Shown in pieces: positions 40,728 to 49,035 of a stretch of DNA of 56,499 nt. The stretch's first letter is position 1; each line of letters opens with the position of its first letter. The notes below the pieces were generated by a model. That model ran no database searches. It saw only the letters and a list, made by a program, of their open reading frames with translations, and was not told the DNA's origin. Source of the stretch: Spirosoma fluviale (lineage in GTDB: Bacteria; Bacteroidota; Bacteroidia; Cytophagales; Cyclobacteriaceae); the NCBI GenBank assembly GCA_945868725.1, contig CAMBMU010000005.1:1-56499 (forward strand). The letters run 5' to 3'. A program made the translations under genes and the position numbers.

Positions 40728-43139
40728 ATGGCGGGAAAATCTCAAGATAAAGTGCAGCAGGGGTACACCATCCAGCAGAACCAGGTTTTAGAGGATTTCA
40801 GATGGGCATTAACGAGTAGACATGCTTCCTTAATAGGAAGGAAAGAGGTGTTTATGGGAAAGGCCAAATTTGGAATTTTTGGAGATGGCAAAGAGCTGGC
40901 CCAAGTAGCCATGGCTCGAGCATTTCAAAAGGGAGATTTTAGAGCAGGCTACTACCGAGATCAAACCTTTATGATGGCCTTGGGTGAATTAACTGTTCAG
41001 CAGTATTTTGCGCAACTCTATGCACATGCCAATGTAGATGCAGATCCTGCCAGCGCTGGGCGTTTAATGAATGGGCATTTTGCCACCAGATTCTTAAACG
41101 AAGATGGAAGCTGGAAATCATTGACTTCTCAATACAATGCCGCAGCAGATGTTTCTCCAACAGCTTCTCAAATGCCCAAGCTATTGGGTTTGGCTTTTGC
41201 CTCCAAACTTTTTCGGAAAAACAAGGGATTGAAGGACCTGACTGATTTCTCAGTCAATGGCAATGAAGTAGCCTGGGGAACCATAGGAAACGCCTCGACA
41301 TCTGAGGGTATGTTTTTTGAAACACTCAACGCTGCTGGTGTACTCCAAGTGCCGATGGTGGTTGCTGTTTGGGACGATGGATTTGGAATTTCAGTTCCAC
41401 AAGAATTTCATACTATCAAAGGGAGTATTTCAGAAGCATTGCTTGGTTTCCAACGCACCGACACCGAAAAAGGATTTGAAATTTTACGCGTAAAAGGTTG
41501 GGATTACGAAGGGTTGATGCAAGCATTTGCGTCAGCAGGACAGTTGGCAAGAGAATCTCATGTTCCTGTACTTCTGCATGTTGAGGAGATGACTCAACCC
41601 CAAGGCCATTCTACCTCTGGTTCTCACGAACGATACAAGAGTAAGGAACGATTGCAATGGGAGAATGATTGGGATTGCATTCTCAAATTTAAGGAATACA
41701 TCATCTCTTCTGGACTTGCAACTATAGATCACCTAGATGAGATTGAAGCAGCGGTAAAAGTCGAGGTGAAACGACAGAAAGATGCTGCTTGGGTGGCATT
41801 TTCGCGAGAAATTAAATCGGAACTTGAAGAGGCGCTTTCGTTGATTCGAAGTACAGCCGAAAAATCTTCCCGTAAGGTCCTATTGATTCAACTTGCAGAT
41901 GATTTGAAAAAAACCATCAATCCGATTCGTAAAGATGTAGTTAGCACGGTTAGAAAAGTTTTGTTTTTGATTCGCGCTGAGGGAGAAGCAATCAAGAAAG
42001 ATTTGAGGGATTGGTATATCCAACTTCAGGAGAAAAATTCCGACCGTTACAATAGTCATTTGTATAGTCAAACTGAGGATGCGGTTTCCCACTGTAAAGT
42101 TATTCCTGCACAAGTAAATGAGGGTTCACCTATGGTGGATGGACGTGAGATTTTACAAGCATTTTTTGATTATACGCTCGAGCACAATCCACGATTCTTT
42201 GCTTTTGGAGAAGATGTAGGAAAAATCGGCGATGTCAATCAAGCATTTGCAGGCCTTCAAGCAAAATATGGAGAATGGCGCGTGATGGACACCAGCATTA
42301 GAGAGTGTACCATTATCGGTCAAGGCATTGGAGCCGCTTTGCGAGGTCTACGTCCAATGGCAGAAATCCAGTACCTAGACTATCTCCTATATGGTATTCA
42401 ACAGCTCTCGGATGATTTGGCTACGTTGACTTACCGAACAAAAGGAGGCCAAAAAGCACCACTGATTGTGCGTACTAGAGGACATCGCTTGGAAGGCGTT
42501 TGGCATTCGGGATCCCCCATGGGCATGATATTATCTAGCCTAAGAGGGATGATCATTTGTGTCCCGAGGAATATGACACAAGCAGCTGGGATGTATGCTA
42601 CCCTATTGCAGTCTGATGAACCGGCTTTAGTGATTGAATGTCTGAATGGCTACCGCTTAAAAGAGCAGATGCCCCAAAATATTGGGCAATATACTGTGCC
42701 AATGGGTGCTCCAGAAGTTCTGCGGGAAGGAAATGATTTAACTGTAGTCACCTACGGCAGTATGTGTCGAATTGTGATGGATGCTGCTGCTGAACTAGCA
42801 GAAATTGGGGTATTCCTAGAAGTTATAGATGTACAAACCCTACTTCCTTTCGATACGCAAGGCATTATTGGTACATCAATACAAAAAACCAACCGGGTTC
42901 TCTTTGCGGATGAGGATGTCCCAGGAGGAGGTACTGCCTTTATGATGCAGCAAGTTTTGGACAACCAAAGCGTATATTCTTATTTGGATGCTGCTCCACA
43001 AAATTTGGCAGCCCAAGCGCATCGTCCCGCTTACTCTACGGATGGGGACTATTTTTCAAAGCCTAGCGTAGAGGATGTGGTAGAGAAAGTGTATCAGATT
43101 ATGCACGAATCCAATCCGAAAAAATATCCAGCCTTGTAA
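40728..43139 (+). CDS. Fused alpha/beta E1 subunit of a 2-oxoacid dehydrogenase complex
   Basis: 803 residues joining both E1 halves. The alpha half (about 1-330) has a TPP region reading GNASTSEG (187-194) and WDDGFGIS instead of the canonical GDG...NN. A charged helical linker (about 330-455, DEIEAAVKVEVKRQKDAA) follows, then the beta half (from about 460): FAFGEDVGKIGDVNQAF, TSIRECTIIGQGIGAALRGL, RTRGHRLEGVWHSGSPMG and VVTYGSMCRIVMDAA. It decarboxylates a branched-chain 2-oxoacid or pyruvate and hands the acyl group to an E2 encoded elsewhere. Single gene with a strong promoter and terminator. Confidence 0.88.
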   Translation: MAGKSQDKVQQGYTIQQNQVLEDFRWALTSRHASLIGRKEVFMGKAKFGIFGDGKELAQVAMARAFQKGDFRAGYYRDQTFMMALGELTVQQYFAQLYAHANVDADPASAGRLMNGHFATRFLNEDGSWKSLTSQYNAAADVSPTASQMPKLLGLAFASKLFRKNKGLKDLTDFSVNGNEVAWGTIGNASTSEGMFFETLNAAGVLQVPMVVAVWDDGFGISVPQEFHTIKGSISEALLGFQRTDTEKGFEILRVKGWDYEGLMQAFASAGQLARESHVPVLLHVEEMTQPQGHSTSGSHERYKSKERLQWENDWDCILKFKEYIISSGLATIDHLDEIEAAVKVEVKRQKDAAWVAFSREIKSELEEALSLIRSTAEKSSRKVLLIQLADDLKKTINPIRKDVVSTVRKVLFLIRAEGEAIKKDLRDWYIQLQEKNSDRYNSHLYSQTEDAVSHCKVIPAQVNEGSPMVDGREILQAFFDYTLEHNPRFFAFGEDVGKIGDVNQAFAGLQAKYGEWRVMDTSIRECTIIGQGIGAALRGLRPMAEIQYLDYLLYGIQQLSDDLATLTYRTKGGQKAPLIVRTRGHRLEGVWHSGSPMGMILSSLRGMIICVPRNMTQAAGMYATLLQSDEPALVIECLNGYRLKEQMPQNIGQYTVPMGAPEVLREGNDLTVVTYGSMCRIVMDAAAELAEIGVFLEVIDVQTLLPFDTQGIIGTSIQKTNRVLFADEDVPGGGTAFMMQQVLDNQSVYSYLDAAPQNLAAQAHRPAYSTDGDYFSKPSVEDVVEKVYQIMHESNPKKYPAL

Positions 43140-43142
43140 AAG

Positions 43143-43170
43143 AAAAAGCTAGTCTAAATTAGCTTTTTTT
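43143..43170. terminator. Terminator after the E1 gene, shared with a convergent gene
   Basis: AAAAAGCTA (43143-43151) pairs with TAGCTTTTT (43160-43168). T-run on both strands; the right end overlaps the stop codon of the convergent lipoprotein gene. Confidence 0.8.
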
Positions 43171-43843
43171 ATTTCCGGGTGATCTGCTTCAGGGTCAATG
43201 AAGCACTTGAAACTTCATTTGAGCGATTGAGCGCACGATCTTGAATTTGTACATCTATCCGTATGGTGTCGTTTCTAAAAATGGACTCCCATCCTGAGGA
43301 AAGCATACGATAGGTAATTTTCCCTTCTACTGCCTGACCAACTTCAGTGGTCAAGATTCTCGGAAATCTCCCATTGAAAGTGGAGTAGAATGGCGGGTCT
43401 TGCCATCTGAATTCCCGAAATTGTCCGTTTCGCTTGATAAAGAAGCGAACAAAAATATTGTATTGATTGTCGTTTTTTTCAACCCAGAGCGTATCCTTGA
43501 AAATGGTATTATTTACAATGGGGTCAATTACCCAATCAATAGGGTTGTATCGTGGAGCAGTACTTGGTCTTTTGGAGTAGGTAATAAAGTTTCCTGCTGC
43601 ATCTTTTTTGTAATTGAGCGGGTTGAAAGGGGGGTTGATGTCAGTCGCCGACAAACCCAAATCTCCCTCTGCATCTTTAAAGTTCAGGGTTAGTAGCAAG
43701 GAGTCTTGTGCAGGAGTTCCTACATATTCCAAACTTGAAAACTCAATTTCAGGCGTACTCGGAAAATTCTCCGGCGGGCTGATACAGGAGTATCCCAACA
43801 GAGCAAAACCAAACAATAAATAAGAATAGTTTTTCAAACGCAT
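43169..43843 (-). CDS. Hypothetical lipoprotein
   Basis: 224 residues. The signal has a lipobox (LLFGFALLGYSC, Cys19). The body is beta-rich and acidic at its start (ISPPENFPSTPEIEF, VGTPAQDSLLLTLNFKDAEGDLGL). The DAEGDLG motif recalls calcium-binding or cadherin-like repeats (DxEGDxG), but no family is recognised. It closes in ASLTLKQITRK. Convergent with the E1 gene and divergent from a LuxE-like gene 68 bp away. Confidence 0.75.
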   Translation of the reverse strand: MRLKNYSYLLFGFALLGYSCISPPENFPSTPEIEFSSLEYVGTPAQDSLLLTLNFKDAEGDLGLSATDINPPFNPLNYKKDAAGNFITYSKRPSTAPRYNPIDWVIDPIVNNTIFKDTLWVEKNDNQYNIFVRFFIKRNGQFREFRWQDPPFYSTFNGRFPRILTTEVGQAVEGKITYRMLSSGWESIFRNDTIRIDVQIQDRALNRSNEVSSASLTLKQITRK

Positions 43844-43911
43844 GGATGAAGGTACATTTACATTTCGAAACTAGGTAAGAGCACCGAAAGGAGAGCCCAA
43901 GATATAAAACG

Positions 43912-44907
43912 ATGCAGGAATTTAAAAGTTTTTCAAAAAGGTTGGAAACCTTGACTTTGGATCAGTTTGAAGATTTTGCGCTTGAGTTGGTTCAGTTTCA
44001 AGCCCAAACCAACCCCATTTATGGAGCTTACCTGCAAGCTAGAAAAATTAACCCTGCGGGCATCCAAAAACTAGATGATATCCCCTATTTGCCGATTCAA
44101 TTTTTCAAAGACGCCTCGGTTTTCTGTGGAAGTACCGATGCGATCACCCAAACTTATAGCAGTAGTGGCACTGCAGGGAGTATTACCAGCACCCATTTGC
44201 TTTGGTCAGAGGAATTTTATCTCGATCATGCGCAGCGCTTATTTGAAAAAGAGTATGGTCCCTTGTCTGATTTTCATGTGCTAGCTTTGCTGCCTGCGTA
44301 CTTGGAACGGCCTGGAAGTAGCCTGGTAGCTATGGCAAGTCATTTCATTCGTAAAAGTAATTCTGAAGCCTCCGGTTTTTACTTGTATAACCAAGAAGAA
44401 CTCCTACAGCAGCTAGCTACCCTTGCCCATGGAGAGCGAAAAGTGCTACTTTTGGGAGTGACTTTTGCGCTCTTGGATTTAGCTGAATCCCAAGCGGTTT
44501 TTCAAGGATTTCCCAACTTAATTGTGATGGAAACTGGGGGCATGAAGGGTAGAAGGAAGGAGATGATTCGAGAAGAGGTGCATCAACGATTGCGGGCCTT
44601 TTTTAAAGTGGAGCAGATCCATTCTGAATACGGCATGACTGAGCTACTTTCTCAGGTCTATTCCAAAGGAAACGGCAAGTACTTACTTCCAAGTTGTATG
44701 CGGGTAATGCTTCGTGATCTAAATGACCCATTCAGTCGTTCCTCTCGTAGTCAGGGTGGGATAAATTTAATTGACTTGGCTAATTTTCATTCTTGTGCTT
44801 TTATTGAAACTCAAGATATAGGATTTTGGGATGAGCACGGCTTTCTAGAGGTATTGGGGAGATTTGATCATTCTGAACTTCGAGGTTGCAATCTTTTGGT
44901 TAAGTAA
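43912..44907 (+). CDS. LuxE/PaaK-like acyl-protein synthetase
   Basis: 331 residues, no signal. LuxE-type features: NPIYGAYLQA, IPYLPIQFFKDASV, the adenylate-binding TYSSSGTAGSITSTHLLW (about 79-96), VMETGGMKGRRKEMIRE and IHSEYGMTELLSQVYSKG. LuxE relatives activate a carboxylic acid as acyl-AMP and may pass it to a protein cysteine. The usual neighbours (LuxC reductase) are absent. In Cytophagales such genes are common and uncharacterised. Confidence 0.85.
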   Translation: MQEFKSFSKRLETLTLDQFEDFALELVQFQAQTNPIYGAYLQARKINPAGIQKLDDIPYLPIQFFKDASVFCGSTDAITQTYSSSGTAGSITSTHLLWSEEFYLDHAQRLFEKEYGPLSDFHVLALLPAYLERPGSSLVAMASHFIRKSNSEASGFYLYNQEELLQQLATLAHGERKVLLLGVTFALLDLAESQAVFQGFPNLIVMETGGMKGRRKEMIREEVHQRLRAFFKVEQIHSEYGMTELLSQVYSKGNGKYLLPSCMRVMLRDLNDPFSRSSRSQGGINLIDLANFHSCAFIETQDIGFWDEHGFLEVLGRFDHSELRGCNLLVK

Positions 44908-44987
44908 TAGTAGAATTACAGCTTATTGGTGCGGTAATTGTTTTATAAAAAATTATTAAACATCTTTAATCACCTAATCTATATTTT

Positions 44988-45107
44988 ATGAAACGTTTTG
45001 CCTCATTAGCGCTAGTTATTTCACTTTTAGCATTTGCTTCTTGTGCATCCAGTAAACCCTGTCCTGCTTACTCTAAGGTTAGTACACCTCAAAAAGCATT
45101 GGGCTAA
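44988..45107 (+). CDS. Very small lipoprotein (39 residues)
   Basis: MKRFASLALVISLLAFASC gives a classic lipoprotein signal with Cys19 as the lipidated residue; only 20 residues follow (ASSKPCPAYSKVSTPQKALG), including a second Cys at 25. Short gene, easily missed by annotation. It is followed within a few bases by a hairpin terminator, which supports it as a real transcription unit. An AT-rich leader (44908-44987) precedes it. Function unknown; tiny lipoproteins of this type are found in many Bacteroidota. Confidence 0.75.
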   Translation: MKRFASLALVISLLAFASCASSKPCPAYSKVSTPQKALG

Positions 45108-45140
45108 AAAAAAGCTGACTTAGTAGTCAGCATATTTTTT
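45106..45140. terminator. Bidirectional terminator overlapping the regulator's stop codon
   Basis: GCTGACT (45114-45120) and AGTCAGC (45125-45131) flank a TAGT loop; A8 lies before and ATATTTTTT after. The stop codon of the convergent NtrC-like gene (45120-45122) lies at the stem end and loop. Confidence 0.85.
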
Positions 45141-46277
45141 CACGTCTTCAAGACTAATCGTAGGCTCTCCTAAAATTACGAGCCTTTCGACCACGTTTCG
45201 TAGTTCTCGAATATTTCCTGTCCAGGGAAATTCTTTTAATATATCCATTGCTTCTTTGGTCATTTTCTTTTTGGCAGAGCCATTTTCTTGGGCGATGTCT
45301 TCGAGAAATTTTTCGACTAAGAGAGGGATGTCGTCTCTTCGTTCCTTCAAGGCAGGTACTTGGATTAGAATGACGCTTAGCCTGTGATACAAATCTTCCC
45401 TGAATCGCCCGGCTTCGATTTCTTTTTTCAAGTCTTTGTTGGTTGCAGCCAACACGCGCACATCTACTTTGATGTCCTTGTCACTACCTACTCGGGTGAT
45501 TAAACCTTCCTGGAGGGCCCGCAAGACCTTTGATTGAGCTGGTAAAGACATGTCTCCGATTTCATCTAGAAATAGAGTCCCTAAATGGGCCTGTTCAAAT
45601 TTACCCTCTCGCTGCTTGTGGGCAGAGGTGAAAGCTCCTTTTTCGTGTCCAAAAAGCTCCGATTCAATCAATTCGGAGGGAATAGCGGCACAGTTTACTG
45701 CGACATAAGGATCCTCGTTTCGTTTACTTTTTTGGTGAACCCAATGTGCCACAAGTTCTTTTCCCGTACCATTTTGACCAGTTATCAGTACTCTTGCATC
45801 CGTTGGAGCTACTTTTTCAATAGTTTCTTTTACTTGAAGGAGAGCAGCTGACTCGCCCACCATATCGTACTTTTTGGAGAGCTTCCTTTTTAGCACCTTA
45901 GTTTCTGAGACTAGCTGTTTTTTGTCCAATGCATTTCGAACCGTTAAGAGCAATCGGTTGAGATCAGGGGGTTTGGAAATAAAATCAAAGGCTCCCTTTT
46001 TAGTTGCTTCTACGGCTGTTTCAATAGTGCCATGCGCAGAAATCATGATGAATTGAGGAGAGCGATCCAACTGCTTCACTTGATCCAAAACATCCATACC
46101 ATCAAGAATTGGCATTTTTACATCGCAAAGGACCAAATCCACTTCTTCGTCTTTGATTTTTTGTAAACCTTCTGCGCCATCTTGGGCCTCGATCACTTCG
46201 TACTTTTCGTACTCCAAAATTTCACGTAGGGAAGCACGAATAAAGCGTTCGTCGTCGATAATTAAGATTTTTGCCAT
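45120..46277 (-). CDS. NtrC-family response regulator, sigma-54 AAA type, without DNA-binding domain
   Basis: 385 residues from the ATG at 46277 ([10 protein letters not shown]); a longer frame from 46301 would run into rnpB. Receiver domain 1-120 with phospho-acceptor Asp52 (LVLCDVKMP); AAA+ domain from about 138 with Walker A GQNGTGKE (167-174) and [11 protein letters not shown]alker B. The sigma-54 contact loop reads GAFTSA (214-219) instead of GAFTGA. The protein ends at [10 protein letters not shown], so the usual C-terminal Fis-type HTH is missing. It could activate sigma-54 promoters from solution. No sensor kinase is adjacent. Confidence 0.92.
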   Translation of the reverse strand: MAKILIIDDERFIRASLREILEYEKYEVIEAQDGAEGLQKIKDEEVDLVLCDVKMPILDGMDVLDQVKQLDRSPQFIMISAHGTIETAVEATKKGAFDFISKPPDLNRLLLTVRNALDKKQLVSETKVLKRKLSKKYDMVGESAALLQVKETIEKVAPTDARVLITGQNGTGKELVAHWVHQKSKRNEDPYVAVNCAAIPSELIESELFGHEKGAFTSAHKQREGKFEQAHLGTLFLDEIGDMSLPAQSKVLRALQEGLITRVGSDKDIKVDVRVLAATNKDLKKEIEAGRFREDLYHRLSVILIQVPALKERRDDIPLLVEKFLEDIAQENGSAKKKMTKEAMDILKEFPWTGNIRELRNVVERLVILGEPTISLEDVKKYADY

Positions 46278-46295
46278 AGTTAAATTAGTAAAAAA

Positions 46296-46732
46296 GTGCA
46301 AGTCTGTAAGCCGGGTTCTGTTGCAATGCTCTCTTCGAACGAATCGAATGCAGCGCTTGCTCTTGCCATTTATCTCGATCTTGGTTCACACCAAGACTCC
46401 ATCGATCTACCCACCTCGGAATTCCTTTCCGAAGAAAAGAAATCGAACGAGCAGCTCTTTGCCCGAGGTTTATTTGATCTTTCAACCCATAAGGTTTGCC
46501 CTGCCCTCCGCATCACTGTGGAGGCGGTGGGCTCTTACCCCACCTTTTCACCCTTTCCTCCGGTAGGGACGCAAGACAAGTCTTGGCCATTTCCGAAGGT
46601 GGTTTATTTTCTGTGGCACTAGCTGTACTTTGACCGTCACCAGTCAAAGCCCTTCCCGTTAGGAAGTATGGCGCTCTTTGTTGCCCGGACTTTCCTCCCT
46701 GTTTAAAGACAGAGCGGCAAGACGACTTGCAC
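46296..46732 (-). ncRNA. rnpB: RNase P RNA (bacterial class A)
   Basis: On the minus strand the 5' region reads GAGGAAAGTCCGGGC (around 46688-46702), the universal conserved CRI segment, and the 3' region CAGAACCCGGCTTACAGAC (about 46302-46320), the conserved CRV segment. The ends GTGCAAGTC (46724-46732) and GACTTGCAC (46296-46304) pair to form helix P1. Other family pieces are visible, such as GAGGGCAGGGCAAACC and TTCGGAAAGGAATTCC. Length about 437 nt. It is the catalytic RNA that matures tRNA 5' ends. A T6 run follows directly, then the NtrC-like gene 18 bp later. Confidence 0.96.
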
Positions 46733-46877
46733 GCTGCAAAGTACGGGAATTTTGGGAAATAGGGGTGATCAGCCAAATCAAAGTAGCGATTCCGCTAAAT
46801 TTAATTCATTAAAAAAAACCTTTTGACTAGTACTTTGTTAAATATCAGAATAATAGTTGTTTTCATAATGCCGGGTT

Positions 46878-46907
46878 GAGCCGCTCCGAAAGGAGCGGTT
46901 CTTTTTT
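46878..46907 (+). terminator. Rightward terminator with no coding gene upstream
   Basis: GAGCCGCTCC (46878-46887), GAAA tetraloop and GGAGCGGTTC (46892-46901) followed by TTTTTT. It is strong and one-directional, rightward, but the next gene to the left on the plus strand is over 1.7 kb away. Confidence 0.85.
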
Positions 46908-46927
46908 GTGTTCATAGTACGATTACC

Positions 46928-46952
46928 TTGGAAGGGATTCTACTTATCTTTG
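46928..46952 (+). promoter_or_regulatory. Promoter of the DUF3109 gene
   Basis: TTG (46928-46930) and TATCTTTG (46945-46952, a perfect TAnnTTTG) with a 14-nt spacer (shorter than the usual 17-23). It supports the start at 46968 rather than an upstream in-frame ATG at 46908. Confidence 0.5.
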
Positions 46953-46967
46953 GGAAAAATACTCCCT

Positions 46968-47537
46968 ATGATTTTAGTTGGTAATGTGGTGCTGTCTGAT
47001 GACATTAAAGAAAACTTTTTTGTTTGTGACTTAGAAGCTTGCAAAGGAGCATGTTGCGTGGAAGGGGATTCAGGCGCTCCACTAGACGATGAGGAAACCA
47101 AAATTTTAGAAGAGATCTATCCTTTGGTAAAGGACTACATTACGGAAGAAGGTAGGCAAGTGATTGAGTCGCAGGGAACTTGGATTATTGATTCGGATGG
47201 AGATAAAGTAACACCCACCCTCGGAGCTAATGGGGAATGTGCCTACTCCTTGTATGATGCAAGAGGAATTTTGAAGTGTGGGATAGAACAAGCGTATTTG
47301 GATGGCAAAACTTCTTGGAAAAAGCCTATTTCTTGTCACCTATACCCCATTCGAGTGACCAAATACGATCAATACGATGCGCTCAATTACAACAAATGGC
47401 ATATTTGTGATCCTGCCTGCCAACTAGGGAAAAGCCTTCAAGTTCCTCTTTATACTTTTTTAAAAGAGGCCCTGGTTCGAAAATATGGTGAGGCCTGGTA
47501 CGCCGAGCTGGTAGAAGATATCGAAGGATCCAAGTAA
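46968..47537 (+). CDS. DUF3109 family cysteine-rich protein
   Basis: 189 residues from [12 protein letters not shown]; the longer frame from 46908 would place the start before the promoter. Cysteines cluster in metal-site-like patterns: [11 protein letters not shown] (about 22-32), [22 protein letters not shown] and [11 protein letters not shown]. The CxxxxCxxxCC plus later Cys set resembles YkgJ-type Zn/Fe-S binding proteins. DUF3109 is widespread in Bacteroidota and of unknown function. Confidence 0.88.
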   Translation: MILVGNVVLSDDIKENFFVCDLEACKGACCVEGDSGAPLDDEETKILEEIYPLVKDYITEEGRQVIESQGTWIIDSDGDKVTPTLGANGECAYSLYDARGILKCGIEQAYLDGKTSWKKPISCHLYPIRVTKYDQYDALNYNKWHICDPACQLGKSLQVPLYTFLKEALVRKYGEAWYAELVEDIEGSK

Positions 47538-47560
47538 GCTTGGCTCCAGAATAGGGTACG

Positions 47561-48262
47561 CTAAATCTTCATCTTTTCGATGGCCAATTCGGCAATTTTT
47601 TGATAGCCCAAATCCGAAGGATGGACTCCATCCTCAGAAAAGAATTCCGGTTGCAAATCCATAGGGATCTGATGAAAAATCACCTGAGGTATTCTTGCAG
47701 CAATTGCCTCCATTTCACGCTGTAAATATTCCCGTTGCCTGTAAAGAAAAGACCTTATTTGTTCTGAAAAGGCAGGAAATAGGTGTACGGGAGGGATTGC
47801 TGCTAGGTATATCCATTCCGTATCCGTGGCAACTTGAATTTGCTGAATCAAGGAATTTAATTCTCGTCTAAATACTTGCGGGGATGTCAAAAGGAAACAA
47901 TCATTGGCACCCAAAAAAAGGATAACGCCTTCTGATTTTCTGCTTCTTAATTTCTTATGCTCTAAATACAACGAAAAGGCTTCCTTCACGCGTAATCCCT
48001 TTTTTCCGATGGTCTCAATCTGATAGGTGTCCCCAAAAATACGGAAAAAATTCCCCGCAAGCGTAGTTGATGCAGAGCTTGCGCCTACGCCTGCTACGGT
48101 GGATTCCCCTAAGAGTACCACATGCTTTTCTCCTTGACCCAAAGTCAGTAGCGGGGATTGAGATTGAAGTTTTGGACTTGACTTCCGAACTTTTTTCGCT
48201 TGGTAAACTAGAAAAGGAAGCCAAGGAAATAGTTGAAGTTGAAACAACCAGTAGGGTGACAT
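47561..48262 (-). CDS. SGNH/GDSL-family hydrolase, membrane-anchored
   Basis: 233 residues. A hydrophobic N-terminus (YWLFQLQLFPWLPFLVYQAKK) suggests an anchor or signal. SGNH blocks: VVLLGESTVAGVGA (catalytic Ser in GEST), VILFLGANDCFLL (block III GxND) and SEDGVHPSDLGYQKIA (Asp/His). It starts adjacent to the stop of the SUI1 gene. Likely a lipid or acyl-sugar esterase; substrate unknown. Confidence 0.87.
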   Translation of the reverse strand: MSPYWLFQLQLFPWLPFLVYQAKKVRKSSPKLQSQSPLLTLGQGEKHVVLLGESTVAGVGASSASTTLAGNFFRIFGDTYQIETIGKKGLRVKEAFSLYLEHKKLRSRKSEGVILFLGANDCFLLTSPQVFRRELNSLIQQIQVATDTEWIYLAAIPPVHLFPAFSEQIRSFLYRQREYLQREMEAIAARIPQVIFHQIPMDLQPEFFSEDGVHPSDLGYQKIAELAIEKMKI

Positions 48263-48616
48263 TTAACCTCCAGCCTTTTTTGCAGCATAACCTGCCTGAA
48301 TCAAGACCTGTACAACTTTATCGCGATGATCACCTTGAATCAATATTTCCCCATCCTTTGTAGATCCTCCCACACCGCACTTATTTTTGAGGAGCTTGCC
48401 CATTTCCTTGAGATCATCTTCCGTGCCTACAAAGCCCTCAACCAGGGTTACTTGCTTACCCGCCCTAGATTTTTTATCCAATACTACTTTCAGTTTCTGT
48501 TGGGAAGGAGGTAGGGTTTCTTGGGACTCATTATTACCAACTTGGTAGTCAAATGAATCAGCAGTAGAGAAAACAATACCGTCTCTCATTTTCCAATCGT
48601 TATTTTTTTTGCTCAT
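48263..48616 (-). CDS. SUI1/YciH family translation initiation factor homologue
   Basis: 117 residues from the ATG at 48616 (MSKKNNDWKMRDG); a frame from 48673 overlaps the stress-protein remnant and is rejected. The SUI1 domain is at about 40-112: KLKVVLDKKSRAGKQVTLVEG, GKLLKNKCGVGGSTKDGEIL and IQGDHRDKVVQVLIQAGY. Bacterial YciH resembles eIF1 and may affect initiation fidelity; its role here is not established. Confidence 0.92.
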   Translation of the reverse strand: MSKKNNDWKMRDGIVFSTADSFDYQVGNNESQETLPPSQQKLKVVLDKKSRAGKQVTLVEGFVGTEDDLKEMGKLLKNKCGVGGSTKDGEILIQGDHRDKVVQVLIQAGYAAKKAGG

Positions 48617-48639
48617 GAAATTTATAACATGTCTTAAGT

Positions 48640-48933
48640 TTAAGCTGCGTGAGGTGTTGCCCTTAAGGTCCAAACAGGTCGTTTGGAGTGGTTTACCACA
48701 TCCTCTGCAATGCTTCCTGTAAGGAGATGCAGGATACCTGTTCTTCCATGGGTAGCCATCGCAATCAAATCTGCACCAATATCGTCAGCAAACTCAAGAA
48801 TTCCAGCTTCTTTGGAAAGTGAATTGTAAATCTCGGGTTGCACCTGCTCAAACTTGAATCGATGGATAAATTTATCCAGCCTATGCTGAGCAGCTCTCGT
48901 TGTGGTAAAGTTTCCAGGGGTATTGATGCTCAT
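48640..48933 (-). pseudogene. Truncated universal stress protein (C-terminal fragment)
   Basis: 97 codons that match only the C-terminal half of a UspA domain: NFTTTRAAQHRLDKFIHRF, EAGILEFADDIGADLIAMATHGRTGILHLLTGSIAEDVVNHS and a final VWTLRAT. Normal Usp domains have 140 residues and Bacteroidota proteins often carry two. The region upstream (48934-49035) has an in-frame stop 9 codons before the ATG and no N-terminal Usp sequence, so this is a 5'-deleted remnant. A short expressed product cannot be excluded. Confidence 0.7.
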
Positions 48934-49035
48934 TTTGTAATCTGAAAGGGAACACGGTTATGGATCATGAGTTCTAGCGTTTATTCAGTCAAGTTAATTG
49001 GAACAAGACGGCTAGAATAGGACTTTTGTCAGCTT

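Noticed and set aside
46153-46776. Several frames of 66-137 residues between the regulator and DUF3109
   Set aside because: They cover rnpB, whose conserved RNA segments and P1 pairing explain the sequence.
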